A stretch of DNA of 64,000 nt from Casuarius casuarius (lineage: Eukaryota; Chordata; Aves; Casuariiformes; Casuariidae), in the NCBI GenBank assembly GCA_003342895.1, contig PTFA01000011.1:8147081-8211080 (forward strand), read 5' to 3'. Shown here piece by piece: positions 36,726 through 47,989 of this stretch. Position 1 is the first letter of the stretch; each line of letters starts with the position of its first letter. A program made the position numbers and the translations under genes. The notes beneath the pieces are model-generated. The model made no database searches, had not been told where the DNA came from, and saw nothing but the letters and a program-made list of their open reading frames with translations.

Positions 36726-38401
36726 GTAAGATGAATTCTGAGGGAAATATGGAAATACCCACATTATTTTTGTCTTTCTTATTTGTAGCCTGAGTTATGT
36801 TTGGTTTACATTTATGATCTTCCTTCACCATCATACTTTTTGTGTTATTTCCTCTTGTTGTTGCGTATCACTATCAATCTTCACTGCTCATCTGTGATTA
36901 GTTTCTGTAATAACTTTGATCTTTCTTCCTCCCCTTTTTCCTCTCATCATTATTGCCTTCTTTAATCTCCTTCTTCATGCAAAGGACAAACTTGTAATAC
37001 CATTACCACCCTGCTTCCCTCCAAAGAAATCCCATTGCACAGCTGCACAAATATTAATTTCAAATTCAATATTTTTTGTCTCTATTTTATTTTTATCTCA
37101 GCAGTCAAAAATGGTCAGTGACCTTGTAGTTTCTCTGTTTATACATGTAAAATCTCAAAACTTATCCAGAGAACCACTAAAGTATGTTTGAATTACAGCA
37201 AGCTCTAAAACTTCAATTTTTTTTAAATAGCTCAGACAATCACGTGCAAACAAAAAGTGCTTTTTCTTTTAAATTTCTAAGATCAGTCACAAAACCGTTA
37301 TCCAGGTTTACACTAAGACAGTGAGTGTTACTCAAAGTAAATCAAACCATGCCCAACATCTTCAATAAACTGGATAACATTTGATGTAGGTAAACAATTG
37401 GAACATGTTGAAAGGGATCTAGATGCTCTGTGCACTTAGAAGAAAACATCATTTAAAGTGATGTTTCAAAAATAATAAACTGTGAACAGTCATGACAATT
37501 CCCAAAACTTGTTCTGCCTTGATTTTATGATTAATTCCAAGAAATTAATATAGAAATAAAAACTTTTTTTAGAGTACAGTTTTCCTAGCGCTGGTATGTG
37601 ATAATACTTTCTAGTTCTTTACTGACATTTTCTCTTAGGTTTTTCTGCATTAAATTTCAGTGCATTAATCTTATTTAAGATTTTTCTCACAATTTAAAAA
37701 AAAGAACAAGAAACATGCTTCAAAGACAAGGTTAAGCACACTGCACTATTTGTTACTTCTTCATAGTATCTATATATAAAAGTTTCCATTTTGTTAGCAC
37801 TAAAATACAAGAAAGTAGAGGACGGAAAGTTAAAAGAAGGTTCTAATTCACTCATTTTTCCTTAGAGAACACCATAAAGGATGGTAGGAATATAGCGATT
37901 TTAAAATTGAGTTGAACATTAGCAGAAAACTAAACAGAAACAATTCCTGACATGTAAACCTCAGGTGAACTGTAAAGTGAACATTATTGTCCATAATGCA
38001 GTGGAATAATTTTTTAGCCCACATGAAATGACATTACAGAAGCTACAGGGGGATTTTTAATAAAAGCAGTGTTCTAATTTTCTGCTTCTTGGGGTGTTCA
38101 CTTTTCCAACTGAATGCACCTTAAAGGGCAGAGGAAAAGCAGAGCCGAATGAAGTAAAAATCTTAAATGGAGAGTACCCGTCAGATTCCAGCTCTCTAAA
38201 AATAGGAAATGCATGGTAACAGTTTTAGAGGTGTTTATTAGAAAGTTTTATCTTTTTTAAGAAGTAACCTTACAATATTCTGGCAACTGTTCTAAAAAAG
38301 TTAAATGTTAAAATGTTTAATGTTTAAAAATTTTAAATTAAGCTGGTAAAAATCTTATCATGTGAGACTTATCATATTAGACTCACTTTTACTCAAATTT
38401 T

Positions 38402-38431
38402 CACACAGTGAAAAAACACACAGTGAAAAAA
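38402..38431. repeat. 15-bp perfect tandem duplication
   Basis: CACACAGTGAAAAAA occurs twice head to tail (38402-38416, 38417-38431) without mismatch, which suggests a recent duplication. Confidence 0.9.
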
Positions 38432-40033
38432 CAAAACCATATGAATTACCAAAATAGGTTGTATAATAAACTAACTGCTTTTATTTCTAATAAAAAACAA
38501 TAATACATGTATGGAGAACAATTGCATCTGTTTGCATTACATAGAATAACAACATTGCTATACTAAATGTAAAAAATGTAAAAAAGTTTAAGGTAAAATA
38601 CTCCTCAACAAGGCAAATGCCCAAAGCTATGTGAATGCCAGAATATATTAACTCCTACTTTCCTACAAACCATTAAGATTTAGGATTTCCACAAGTAGCC
38701 AGTCTCCTGGTATGTTTCATGGAAAAAAATCTGGTTTTAATTATCCATAAACTCTTTCATGCCTCTTACCTTAACTAATGGCTAGTGAGAACGACCCACA
38801 TCCTGAAAGATGCAATGATTTCTATAAATTACATATATCACATGCATCAAGACATTGGTAAAAGATAACTAATATATTCGGAATAAGATTATCGAGACAA
38901 ACAGGATGTTATTACTTAGTGGAAAAGTTGATACACATTTCAATGAAAGTTTCTTTTTGAAATGTGTCAGAATTGAATATATAGAAAGTGCAACATAATG
39001 TGTCAAATTTTGATCTCAGCAACTCCAATCTAGTTGTATTGTTAAAGACAAAGAAGTATTTCACGTCTTAAAGAGAAGTGTGGAGTGACCTTACAGCTGT
39101 TTTACAAAGGGTCAGTCAATGAAGATATGTCTTTGAAAGAATAAATCAAATGCAGATTCAGAAGAAACGCCCTGGTAAGGTAATTCTTACCATTTAGAGG
39201 ATCACTGATAGAAGCTAACAAGAAAAATGAATGGAAAATAACTTGAGGATAAATTGTAGACTATTCTGAAGTGTTAGAAACAAACAAAATATGAAAATAG
39301 AGCATAATTGGAAGACAGGGAGAACAAAACCACACTGAGTTCTGGCGAGCGTTTGCAGTCAACTAGGAGACGTTGCCAGTTGGATATATATACTGTACTT
39401 GGAAATATGTTCTAACAATTGTTCCTGGTGCTTTCATGATGACAGAGACCTTCCATCATACAGTTTCTTCTCTCGTCTAAAAGGATGTCTATCTTGGGAA
39501 GAAGCATATGGATGCATCCACAAAAACCTACCCATTTTAGGGAAACTTACATTTTAGGGAAATTAGCTAAAACGAAGAAGGTGTCATGAATACAGGAAAA
39601 GACAGGCTGTCAATTAAAACTATCTGTTTACAGCAAATGTATCAACTCTTATGCAGAAGTTTTCCAGGGAGTTTCAGAAGTTTCCTACAGATTTTTACCA
39701 GAATAATATTCAACATGACATGCCAATTTCTAAATCTAAACAAAGAGGAATGATTTCACGTATGATAAGAACAAGACATACTGTTTTCAGCATGGTTTCC
39801 AACCAGGATTGTGTTCAGGGAAAAAGAAGATTACTTACAGATTTCAAGCATGGTACATTCCTAGAGAAACAAGGGAAGAGGACTTTGCAAGTACTGAAGC
39901 ACGCTCAGTGGGAAGATATACAGCAATAATTATTTGATTATTTGTAATTATTCAAGTAGATAGCACACAAGAATTGTTCCTGAGTTTTACCTTAAAATTG
40001 CATGTGGTATACTAACTACATATAATTTATTTC

Positions 40034-40051
40034 TAAACTATATATAGTTTA
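40034..40051. repeat. 18-bp perfect palindrome
   Basis: TAAACTATATATAGTTTA is exactly self-complementary and AT-only at its core, so it can melt or extrude easily. Flanked by TTTATTTC-like and ATTTCTATTTC sequence. Confidence 0.85.
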
Positions 40052-41876
40052 TTTCTATTTCTTTATACATTGCTAAACAGTGGCATTCAGACATGCATTC
40101 AGGAGCAGATTTTCAAAAGCATAGAAATATCTATAAATATCCCATTTTCTAAAGTTAATGGGAAGTGTATTATTTAAATCCTGCAGTGATGTTGAATATT
40201 TGTCCTTCATTGCAGGATTTGGACTTCATCAGAAATGCCTGGCTGGTTGATAAAGCATCTTTGAACAATCAGTATTCAAAGCTATTTGCTAGTGCATATT
40301 CACCTTTATAATTATAAGCATACCTGATGAACTGCTGAGAAAACAGTATATATTATTAAAGCTGAAGATTTTAGAGGGGTAATCACACAATTACTTTTAC
40401 TTATTCTCAAATATCTTAAGATCTATTTGTGAGCAAACATAGGATTTGAATACTATCCCGAGTAGACTTAAGTTTACCAGCAACTTCCTCAGTGTTGTTC
40501 ACAACTTCCTTCAAGACATAAACCAGAAATCTCCAGGCTGAAAACCACCGAACCCTACTTGTTTATAGGATATGAAGTCATTGTGTTGCTGGCACAAGTA
40601 ATACACCAAAATTCAGTCTTTACTTTTTGAACACATCTGGACTTCAATTTCAAGAGGGCTCAACTTCTACTTCGGCTTCATGAAAAGTAGCACATTGAAT
40701 CCTGAGCACTTACAAAATTCTGGCCAATTTGCAAACATTGAGGCCTAGCAAATCTGCACATGCAGCTTAAAAAGAAAATCCTATTTCCCAGTATAGATCA
40801 AACAGTCTGCAGCTAAAGTTAAAGAAAACAGGTTTTGTACGATCATGAACTGGCACTGTGCTCCCTGGGTCGCCCTCTCTCAAACAACGGCATCTGAGGA
40901 AGTTCTATTTCTGTCTCCCCCTCAAATCTCCCTGCTTGTCATGTAGTTTCAGAAGCACCTTTGATATGAACCACAAGACATCCTTAAGCAATTGTTGGGG
41001 ATTTTTTCCCCATAGCACCTGCCGAAGCCTGCCCCTGCTTACTAAATTGCAGGGAAAATGCATAGGAAAGAGGGAACACTATTTCATTGCCTGCTTCTTT
41101 GTCTAGTTATGGGATTCCCAGAGGAACAGAGCAAGATTTCAGTGAACTTTCCTTGCACATATAGAAGTGCTTACTGAACTGCTTTTCTCCTCTATAAAAA
41201 TGAGATTCTGCAAACAAAGAAGAAATACACAGGAAAAAAGAGAACTGCAAATGAATGTCCCACCTACAGCTTTCTGATCTTTTGCCCCAGCTCCCGCATT
41301 CCCAAGGAATAACGTGTTCCATTTTGCAACTATCCTTAGAAAGCACATAAAAAGAGAGAAAAGCTTTCATGCTGGATCATGCTTCCATATTTCAACACAG
41401 GCCTGTTCCAGAGGCTACACAGCATAGAGGTATCAAGCCCGGGGTTTAACAGCTGTACAGCTTTTGGGTCTTCCCTGTGGCAAAAGACTGCAGATGTTCT
41501 TTGTTCACTCTGTAATACCTAGTTTTCAGAAAAGGGGTGGAACAGGTTGTATTGAAGACATAACAAAAGTTCAACCTGCTGTGAAACAATATAGAAGGCT
41601 TTTGATATTCACGAGATAGCACGTTCCTCTCACAGGAATAGACTGAAGCCATTTGGAGGTTGAGCTTCTATCACAGCACAGATTTCATAGCTTTTGAAAG
41701 TAATAGATGGTTAGAGAGAAAGGTAGCAGAAATGAGTTTCTTCTGAATTTATACTCTTAATAAGGGTGCATGCGCTTGCAAAGTCTACTAGACACACTCC
41801 ATTGCCAGAAATACCTCTGCAGGAGTGATGCTTCCTGCCTGAGCTGAAGTTCTGACACACCTCTTCACTGGAATAG

Positions 41877-41917
41877 TCTTTTTTTTTTCTTTCTTCTTTC
41901 TTTTTTTTTTTCCCCCT
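41877..41917. repeat. 41-nt homopyrimidine tract
   Basis: Uninterrupted C/T from 41877 to 41917, mostly T with CTTT-type interruptions and ending CCCCCT. It is followed at once by AG, making a textbook polypyrimidine tract for a 3' splice site at 41918-41919. It could equally be a simple repeat. Confidence 0.85.
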
Positions 41918-41919
41918 AG

Positions 41920-42049
41920 ACTGTCTGCTGACTCAGGAGGACATTGCTACTTCAATTACATGCTGGAGATATTTTCAAGCCTCATCCCCTTCCCCTCCAC
42001 GGTGCTGAGAATGAAGGAAAAAGAAAAAACTATTAAAAATGAAATCTAA
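41920..42049 (+). other. candidate terminal coding exon, unrecognised
   Basis: Directly after the acceptor AG at 41918-41919, one frame runs from 41921 for 42 codons to a TAA at 42047-42049 (contains SADSGGHCYFNYMLEIF, ends in a lysine/glutamate-rich tail). A second frame is open for 28 codons. No good donor follows, so a terminal exon is the natural reading, although no AATAAA lies close downstream. There is no start codon requirement for such a segment. I recognise no family, and an open run of this length can arise by chance. Confidence 0.25.
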
Positions 42050-42092
42050 GGGCATGATTATTTTTAATGGAGGTCCAGGTTGTTGGCCCTGG

Positions 42093-42104
42093 ATATATAT
42101 ATAT
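42093..42104. repeat. short (AT)n microsatellite
   Basis: ATATATATATAT-type alternation of about 12 nt. Confidence 0.7.
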
Positions 42105-42489
42105 TCTAAACCTAACTCTGCATGTGCCCTTCCCTCCCCACTCTGATGATATAGATATTAGTTTGTTATATGCTTTGCTTGTGAACAGGAAAGAAAATAC
42201 TGGTTCTACTAATGTGATATTATCCAAGCCAGCCAAGATATTCATTTTTTATACAGAATTGATCCAATTTATCTCCACTCCCCAGTCAGCCCAGGATGCT
42301 ATCAGCATCCTTCATAAGCCTCCTGTCTTAAACGAAAAATGTCTTTTTCTAGTTTCTGTCCTTTTTTTCTGCTGCTTTCTTGGACCATTTCCCAGGCTCG
42401 TGTATCCTCTCTGCATTGCTTCAGTTAATTACTTATACTTGATGGCCACCTCTGCAAGCCCTATTACTTACTGCCACTTGTGAACTGCT

Positions 42490-43430
42490 ATAATGTAAGG
42501 TGTTTGTCACTTACACCAAGGTCATAGCTAGCCCTGTTATCATTTGGTTGCCTTCCCTATCTAGCAATATTGATGATAGCATGGTATGAGGCACTCTCAG
42601 CTCACGCTGACCCCATATGAACGAGCAGTGCGTGTTCACCTTATGTTACTTCTGCTGAGTAAGGCATTAGTCCTTAGCAGCACAGTGCCGAGAATGTTAA
42701 CTGTAAGTCATCGTGGGGAGCTGGGAAGCAGCATAAAAATTCAGTTGCTGTGTAGCTTCTGTAGCTTGAAAGGTGACATTGGTCATTTTTTTCCTGCAGC
42801 CTTTGCTGCTTACTGCTAATCTCTCTCCACTGGGCCTTGCAAGTGGGGGTAAAAGTAATGCGTCTCATTCTTAAATGACAAATATGATACAAAATCCCCT
42901 CCCTTTAATTTAGAAGGACGTTGCTCACTTTTACATTCTGGGAATTTACCTGCTTACATTTTCAGGGATCTGATTACCAGTATCCTCTTTTATTAACAAT
43001 ATTAACAGCTGTATTAACAGTTTGGGAGTTCTGACTCCAGGTGAACTTAGGTGTTCTCACCTGCTTTCATCCCATTCTTCTCTTACGCTTCAGTGAACTT
43101 CTATTAACCTTACAAATATCTTATTAACCCTTTACATGTCTTCTTGCTACGGCCATCAGAATTCCTTATTGCACTCTGTCCCCATTGCTCAATATCTGCA
43201 TTCTCCATCTGTCTGCAAGCCTTCTTACGTTTTCCACAACTAGTCTCTTTCTCAGGAAGGATTATAAATCTATAAAGTTACACGTTTTTATTTCTCCTTG
43301 ATATCAACAAGACACAAGGCTGGGTAAGATAGTTAAGAAGTTGTCTGTGTGATTAAACAAGAAGGAAATAAAGAAGGCAACCTTCAAGTTGCAAATGCCA
43401 TTCAGCTAAATGACTTTCTGGCCAAGATAC
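42490..43430. other. non-coding stretch, nothing recognised
   Basis: No gene or repeat identified. A CAG|GTGAGA donor-like site on the minus strand near 43055 lacks an acceptor. Confidence 0.4.
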
Positions 43431-43479
43431 CTTGCCTGGGTCTCAAGTACAATAGTTCTTTTTCAAGACTAGCAGCTGA

Positions 43480-43602
43480 CATGGCCAGTGGCATTTGGTA
43501 AGTCATTGGACTTCCTTATGTCTCAGTTTTCCTATCTGTAAATGGGAAGGATAACAACACTGAAATCCCGCCCCACAATTTTTCAATTACTGCTTTGAGA
43601 AA
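43480..43602 (+). repeat. MIR-like SINE remnant
   Basis: TTTGGTAAGTCATTGGACTT, then ATGTCTCAGTTTTCCTATCT, then GTAAATGGGAAGGATAACAA follow the MIR order: CTTGGGCAAGTCACTTAACC, CTGTGCCTCAGTTTCCTCATCTG, TAAAATGGGGATAATAATAC. The similarity is clear in the highly conserved core. Ends are approximate. Confidence 0.8.
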
Positions 43603-43621
43603 ACAAAAACAAACAAACAAA
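43600..43621. repeat. (AAAC)n microsatellite
   Basis: AAAAC and CAAA units repeat about five times at the 3' edge of the MIR remnant, consistent with growth from its A-rich end. Confidence 0.75.
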
Positions 43622-43644
43622 TGAAAAAACACACAATCCTAACA

Positions 43645-43668
43645 CCCCCCCCCNCACACACACACACA
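43645..43668. repeat. compound C9-N-(CA)7 microsatellite
   Basis: Nine C, one N (43654), then seven CA repeats. The N sits at the junction of the two units, where polymerase slippage commonly blocks a base call. Confidence 0.9.
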
Positions 43669-43679
43669 GCTTTAGGACA

Positions 43680-46270
43680 AAATATTATCACATTAATATT
43701 TTCCCCACAATTCTGTGTCCTTGGACTCCTCCCCTTTCCTTTAAACTACTAGATCTTTTAACCAGGCATCCACTTTGATTTGTTTAGAGAACTGTTAATT
43801 ATCTTAGTGTAGCTTTTAAAGTAGTTATCCATAGTCTTAGAAAAAAAATGTTTCAGAGTATACAAGCAGAGAATAGTTCCCCTATATTTATATCAGGCTA
43901 CAGTAAAAATATTGAAAACAAAGATATGAAGTCAGGGTTTTCCAAATTACAGTCTTATGCACAAGCCAGCTATAACAGAAACCATGATTTTTCTAGATGA
44001 AAGTTATCCATGTTCCAGTAGAGATTATGGCAAAAAAATATAGAACGTAAACTTAAATCAAGGCCAAACAGTTTAAGAATTAATATGGAAAAGTGTACTG
44101 GTCTAAATCACTGTAGACATGTGAGTAAGAAGAAATGACATTTGAGATTATTTAGAAAAATGCTAAAATAACTGAAGAATGTTAGACCTCCTTTACAAGG
44201 TCCTACTAGAAATAGACTATTAAAAATCATTTTAAAACCAAGCTGGTACAATGCTTTCCCCTTAATTCAACCATTATTTAATTTAATTCTCTACTTAATT
44301 TGATTAAAACCTCAAGAGCAAAATTATTTGTATTAAAAATAACATTCATTCATTATTTTGATCACTTCAGCCAGATATTATTGGATAATTTCACCTGCAG
44401 TGGTAGAAAGTTTCCATTTAATTAAGAAAGAAGGGAGAAGAAAAAAAAATATTAAAAATGAGGCATACTGGTGAGGAAGGTAGGTCGAGACTTGTTTCCA
44501 TTCCAAGACAACCCTCTGTGGAAGGAATAAATAAGCCCGTCTTTACTAGAGGGGTAGTAGGTAAAGAGGACCTGGGCTCCACCTAAGGAAGATGTTGCCT
44601 CATGGTTTGATATGTACCCTTGTATTTATTCAGACGAAAAGATTAGCCGCTTCAGATGAAATATAAGTTAATTAGTTATTTAATTGGCAAACAGACTACG
44701 GAGTCCTTTGCAACAGATACAGAATACAGATGCCTCTGTGGTGTAAGAAAATTTTTCTGCAAAACCTTAGACATTTTTAGACCAAACCTCGCTTTTCTAA
44801 ATGGCTTTAGAAATGCATATAATTCCTTACCATTTTTTGCATATATAATCTGGTATGCAGAAGGAAAACTTCAGAATAATGCAGCTTGAATTATAGCAGA
44901 TCTATCAACCCAGATAAAGCTCCATCTATGGCAGCACAGTGAACATAATACTAAAGAAATAGTACAGTATTGTAAATTTTAAAAAAATTGTCAAACTTTA
45001 CAATGGGGAATAAACTATCATTTATATCTAAAAGAGAGACTATTAAGATTGCTAGATTACATTTCTAAATTTTAATGAATTTGCCTTTACCAATAATTTT
45101 CTCTAATTAAAACTTTTGTTAAAGTAACAATACATAGTGCAATGTTTTCAAATATTAGACAAAGAGCAGAAATATAATGATGAAACTCAATCCAAAAATG
45201 AGGTCCAAGGAAAAAAATTGTATCCTTATACAAAGTACAGACAAGAATAGTTATATATTTTTCAAGGTCAAAACAGCAGTTCAAAAATATCTGAGAATAT
45301 GCTTATTTTTAAGCACCTAACTGATCCTACTCTTACTCACAAAAGCATTTAAACTTGTGATCATTTTAGACATTTAAGATTGTAAGTACATACGTGTTGG
45401 TGCCTCTCCAATAAAACGTTACTTTCTCATGATCTTTGGTTAAAGAATACACTTCTGCTTAATTGTTCCTCTTATCAGATATTAAACGATTTATCAGTAA
45501 GTAAATATTTAGAATGGCATGTGGAACCACTTCAAGCAAACATTTGCAGAAGTTGTTGCCTGTGACTTGGTGCTAACATGGTGATTTGAGGGCCCATTTG
45601 TTAGTGTGAGGACTTTAATATTAGCTTAGTTATCTTGTCATACTGCACTCATTTTAAGACTATATTCATTACTGAGATAAAATAAAGACACTCCGACAAA
45701 ACTCCCAATGGTGAGTTCAAGTATGATTATTTTAATAGATTCTTGAGGTCATGTAGAATTTGCCCTTTTTGTAATTTGTTTTCCTATCTTGTCAATTATG
45801 CATGTATTCTATCTATATCTTCAGTGACAGCCAGGCTTGCTTAGTTACATAGAATTATTATTTAATGAACTTTCTTTTATATTTCATGGTGCACTTAATG
45901 AGACGTAAGGTTATGAATTTACTCCTTGCTATTTTCCTTTTCCAAGATTGCTATAATATAATTGACCAGATCCTTAACCAACATAAATTAGCTCCTTCAA
46001 ATCAAAACTAGTTTACATCAGCTAAGAATCTAGTAACATGAAATTAATATACCTAGCACAAGGTAGCAATATTAGGATTTTTTTGTAATGTATGTCATTG
46101 CATACAATTATAACATTATTACTCACAAGTAAAAGAAATGTTTCTAGAAATAGTGTTTCATAGCACTGGGTTTGATTAGGAGTTCCTGCTCCTGATGAAG
46201 GAAAAACTCTCATCAGTTATTATAATACATAAACTGCTTCCCAGAAACACGCATGAGTCATTGTCTGCAA
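43680..46270. other. AT-rich non-coding stretch, nothing recognised
   Basis: No gene, RNA or classifiable repeat is visible. Open frames at 44656-44889 (plus) and 45087-45284 (minus) show no family features. Confidence 0.4.
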
Positions 46271-46279
46271 CACGTCCTT

Positions 46280-46560
46280 TTAAAGAAAACCATCAACACT
46301 TGTAGAGAAAAAGCACCTCTATCAGCGTCTCCTTCCTGAAATTAAAGATAGCCAACTTGGCAAATGCTTTGAGTTGGCTGTCAAAGGGTCTGACAGACTT
46401 AATAGAGCTATGAACAGAGTGCCAAAGCCAAAAGGGAGTGGAAAATTACAGCAATCCAACTGACAGAAGTGGGACCAGACCAGTCGTATATTCTAGAGAT
46501 ACATTACATAACTGTAGCTACTAATTACCTGTTTGAAATGAATCTTAGTTTATAAAGATT
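46280..46560. promoter_or_regulatory. enhancer-like block with NFI- and TALE-type words
   Basis: GCCAACTTGGC (near 46350) is a near-palindromic NFI-like half-site pair, followed by TTGGCTGTCAAAG and TCTGACAGACTT (Meis/TGIF-like TGTCA/TGACAG cores) and CTAATTACC. The stretch lacks simple repeats and has balanced, word-rich composition typical of conserved non-coding elements. Function is inferred only. Confidence 0.25.
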
Positions 46561-46569
46561 ATAAATCCC

Positions 46570-47390
46570 AATAATTTATTTAAAAATACTTTCTAGGTCT
46601 TAATCTGTCATTTCAGAGAAAAATGAACAAACGTCATATAGTTTTGAACTTAATTGTCAAGAACAAGAATCTAAAGTGTTACCCAAGGAAGTTCTGTCAG
46701 AACTAGTTTTTATTTCCCTGGATTCAATCACTCGACAATGGTGGAAGACCTAAGAATTATGTGCCTTTAACATCGATTCCACTGGTCTCTGTTACAGATT
46801 CTCTTGTTTTCAGTAGGAAGGGAAGGTTGAAGGCAAATAAAATATCACACAAGCAGAAAAGGTCATTGTAAATGGCCTAAACTTCCTGTCAAATAAGAGG
46901 ATTATTCTGTCTTATAGTGGACACCTGTCGATAACTACTGGCTCTGCACTTTAATGGCTTTCAGACCATGTGAATGCATGCTGTTGTCAGACAAACTCTT
47001 CTATTCTTGCCTGATTAGCAACTATTGTAAGTCTGTTTCCATTAATTTGTTTTTGTTGATCCTGTTGTTTTTTCCAGTGACGATAATGGGGAGGCACATG
47101 TTATTTTTGTTGCAAAATATTGTCATCGATAATATCGTAATTACCTCCAGAAAAGTGAGGGTTGATGTCTGCCTTTTCTTCAGATGGTTGCTGCTCTTCC
47201 AGCAGATCTGAGTTTTTTTTGTTTGCCTGTGTTGCACTTTTTATGTAAACCTTGTTAATTTAAAAATAGGAAAAAATCAGTACAATACAGAGCTGTGCTG
47301 CACCCTGATAGACTTTGTGGCCTTTACCCTCTTGCTTTGTATCTCCTGGACTTCTGCTCAATTATCGTTATCATGCTCCACTGGCAATGT
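46570..47390. other. AT-rich non-coding stretch, nothing recognised
   Basis: No gene or classifiable repeat is visible. The open frames at 46954-47237 overlap on opposite strands. Confidence 0.4.
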
Positions 47391-47392
47391 AA

Positions 47393-47417
47393 TGCCCTCA
47401 GCTTAATGTTGAGGGCA
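47393..47417. repeat. hairpin, 8-bp GC-rich stem
   Basis: TGCCCTCA (47393-47400) pairs with TGAGGGCA (47410-47417); a G/T wobble and C/G pair can extend it inward. Most other hairpins here are AT-rich. Confidence 0.65.
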
Positions 47418-47639
47418 CAGTCCATAACTCTTTAATTCCGTTATTAGGATATTTATTGTATTGGGAAAGGAAGACCTGCACTGCAACCCTATTCCAAAAA
47501 CTGTTTTACATACTTTAGCCAATATCTAATCAACAGAAAGCACACTATCACCAGCTCCTTCCCCTCTATTTCTGCCGTTGACTGAAAGGCGTGATTTGTG
47601 TTGTGCTGAGACAGTTTTGTGTGGAGGTGAAGCATGTGC

Positions 47640-47870
47640 TTTCCCATAGTGCAAGATTCCTCCAGGGCTGAGCATGCCCTGGCCCCACAATCTGCTCCCA
47701 CTGGGCCAGAGCCCTGGGGAGCCCCAAAAGTTTGGGAGAGCAGGACAGCTGCTACTGTGGGGCTTATTCCTGTAGGAGCCATTGCCATCTTCACCCTGCT
47801 CGCAAGCCAGGGCCACAGGAGCAGCAGGCCTAAGGGTTATCACAGCTCTCTCTCTGTCCATGTTTTCCCC
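47640..47870. other. GC-rich pocket
   Basis: A marked G+C rise with overlapping open frames: plus 47634-47981 (115 codons), minus 47526-47861 (111) and minus 47489-47794 (101). GC-rich DNA has few stops, so long frames on both strands are expected. No domain is recognised. Part of it (47703-47731) resembles 26310-26339. Confidence 0.35.
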
Positions 47871-47989
47871 TCCATTTTCGCTTCTTATGTGGAGGTGCTC
47901 TGCCTCCTGGCCTTATATAATCATTATTCAGTAATAGTGATTACCGAATTGAAAAAAATTCAATATAGTGTACCCTGCTAAGAATGTTG

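Larger units (their letters stand above)
36730..41870. other. AT-rich non-coding stretch
   Basis: No gene is supported. Items seen: an AAACATCA/TGATGTTT hairpin at 37444-37466, ATGTAAAAA doubled near 38565-38585, a splice-bounded 33-nt minus segment at 38770-38802 that is stopped in all frames, and frames at 39651-39929 and 40858-41106 (plus) and 41107-41370 (minus) with no recognisable features. Confidence 0.4.

Noticed and set aside
38770..38802. Splice-bounded 33-nt segment on the minus strand
   Set aside because: Stopped in all frames and very short; included as an example of how often exon-like pairs arise by chance.
42067..42483. Longest ATG open frame, 138 codons
   Set aside because: Length is within chance for 64 kb of AT-rich six-frame sequence; the translation is hydrophobic and low in family-like motifs, and I recognise no homology.
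47489..47981. Overlapping 101-115 codon frames on both strands
   Set aside because: They lie in a GC-rich pocket where stop codons are scarce; mutual overlap on opposite strands argues against coding.
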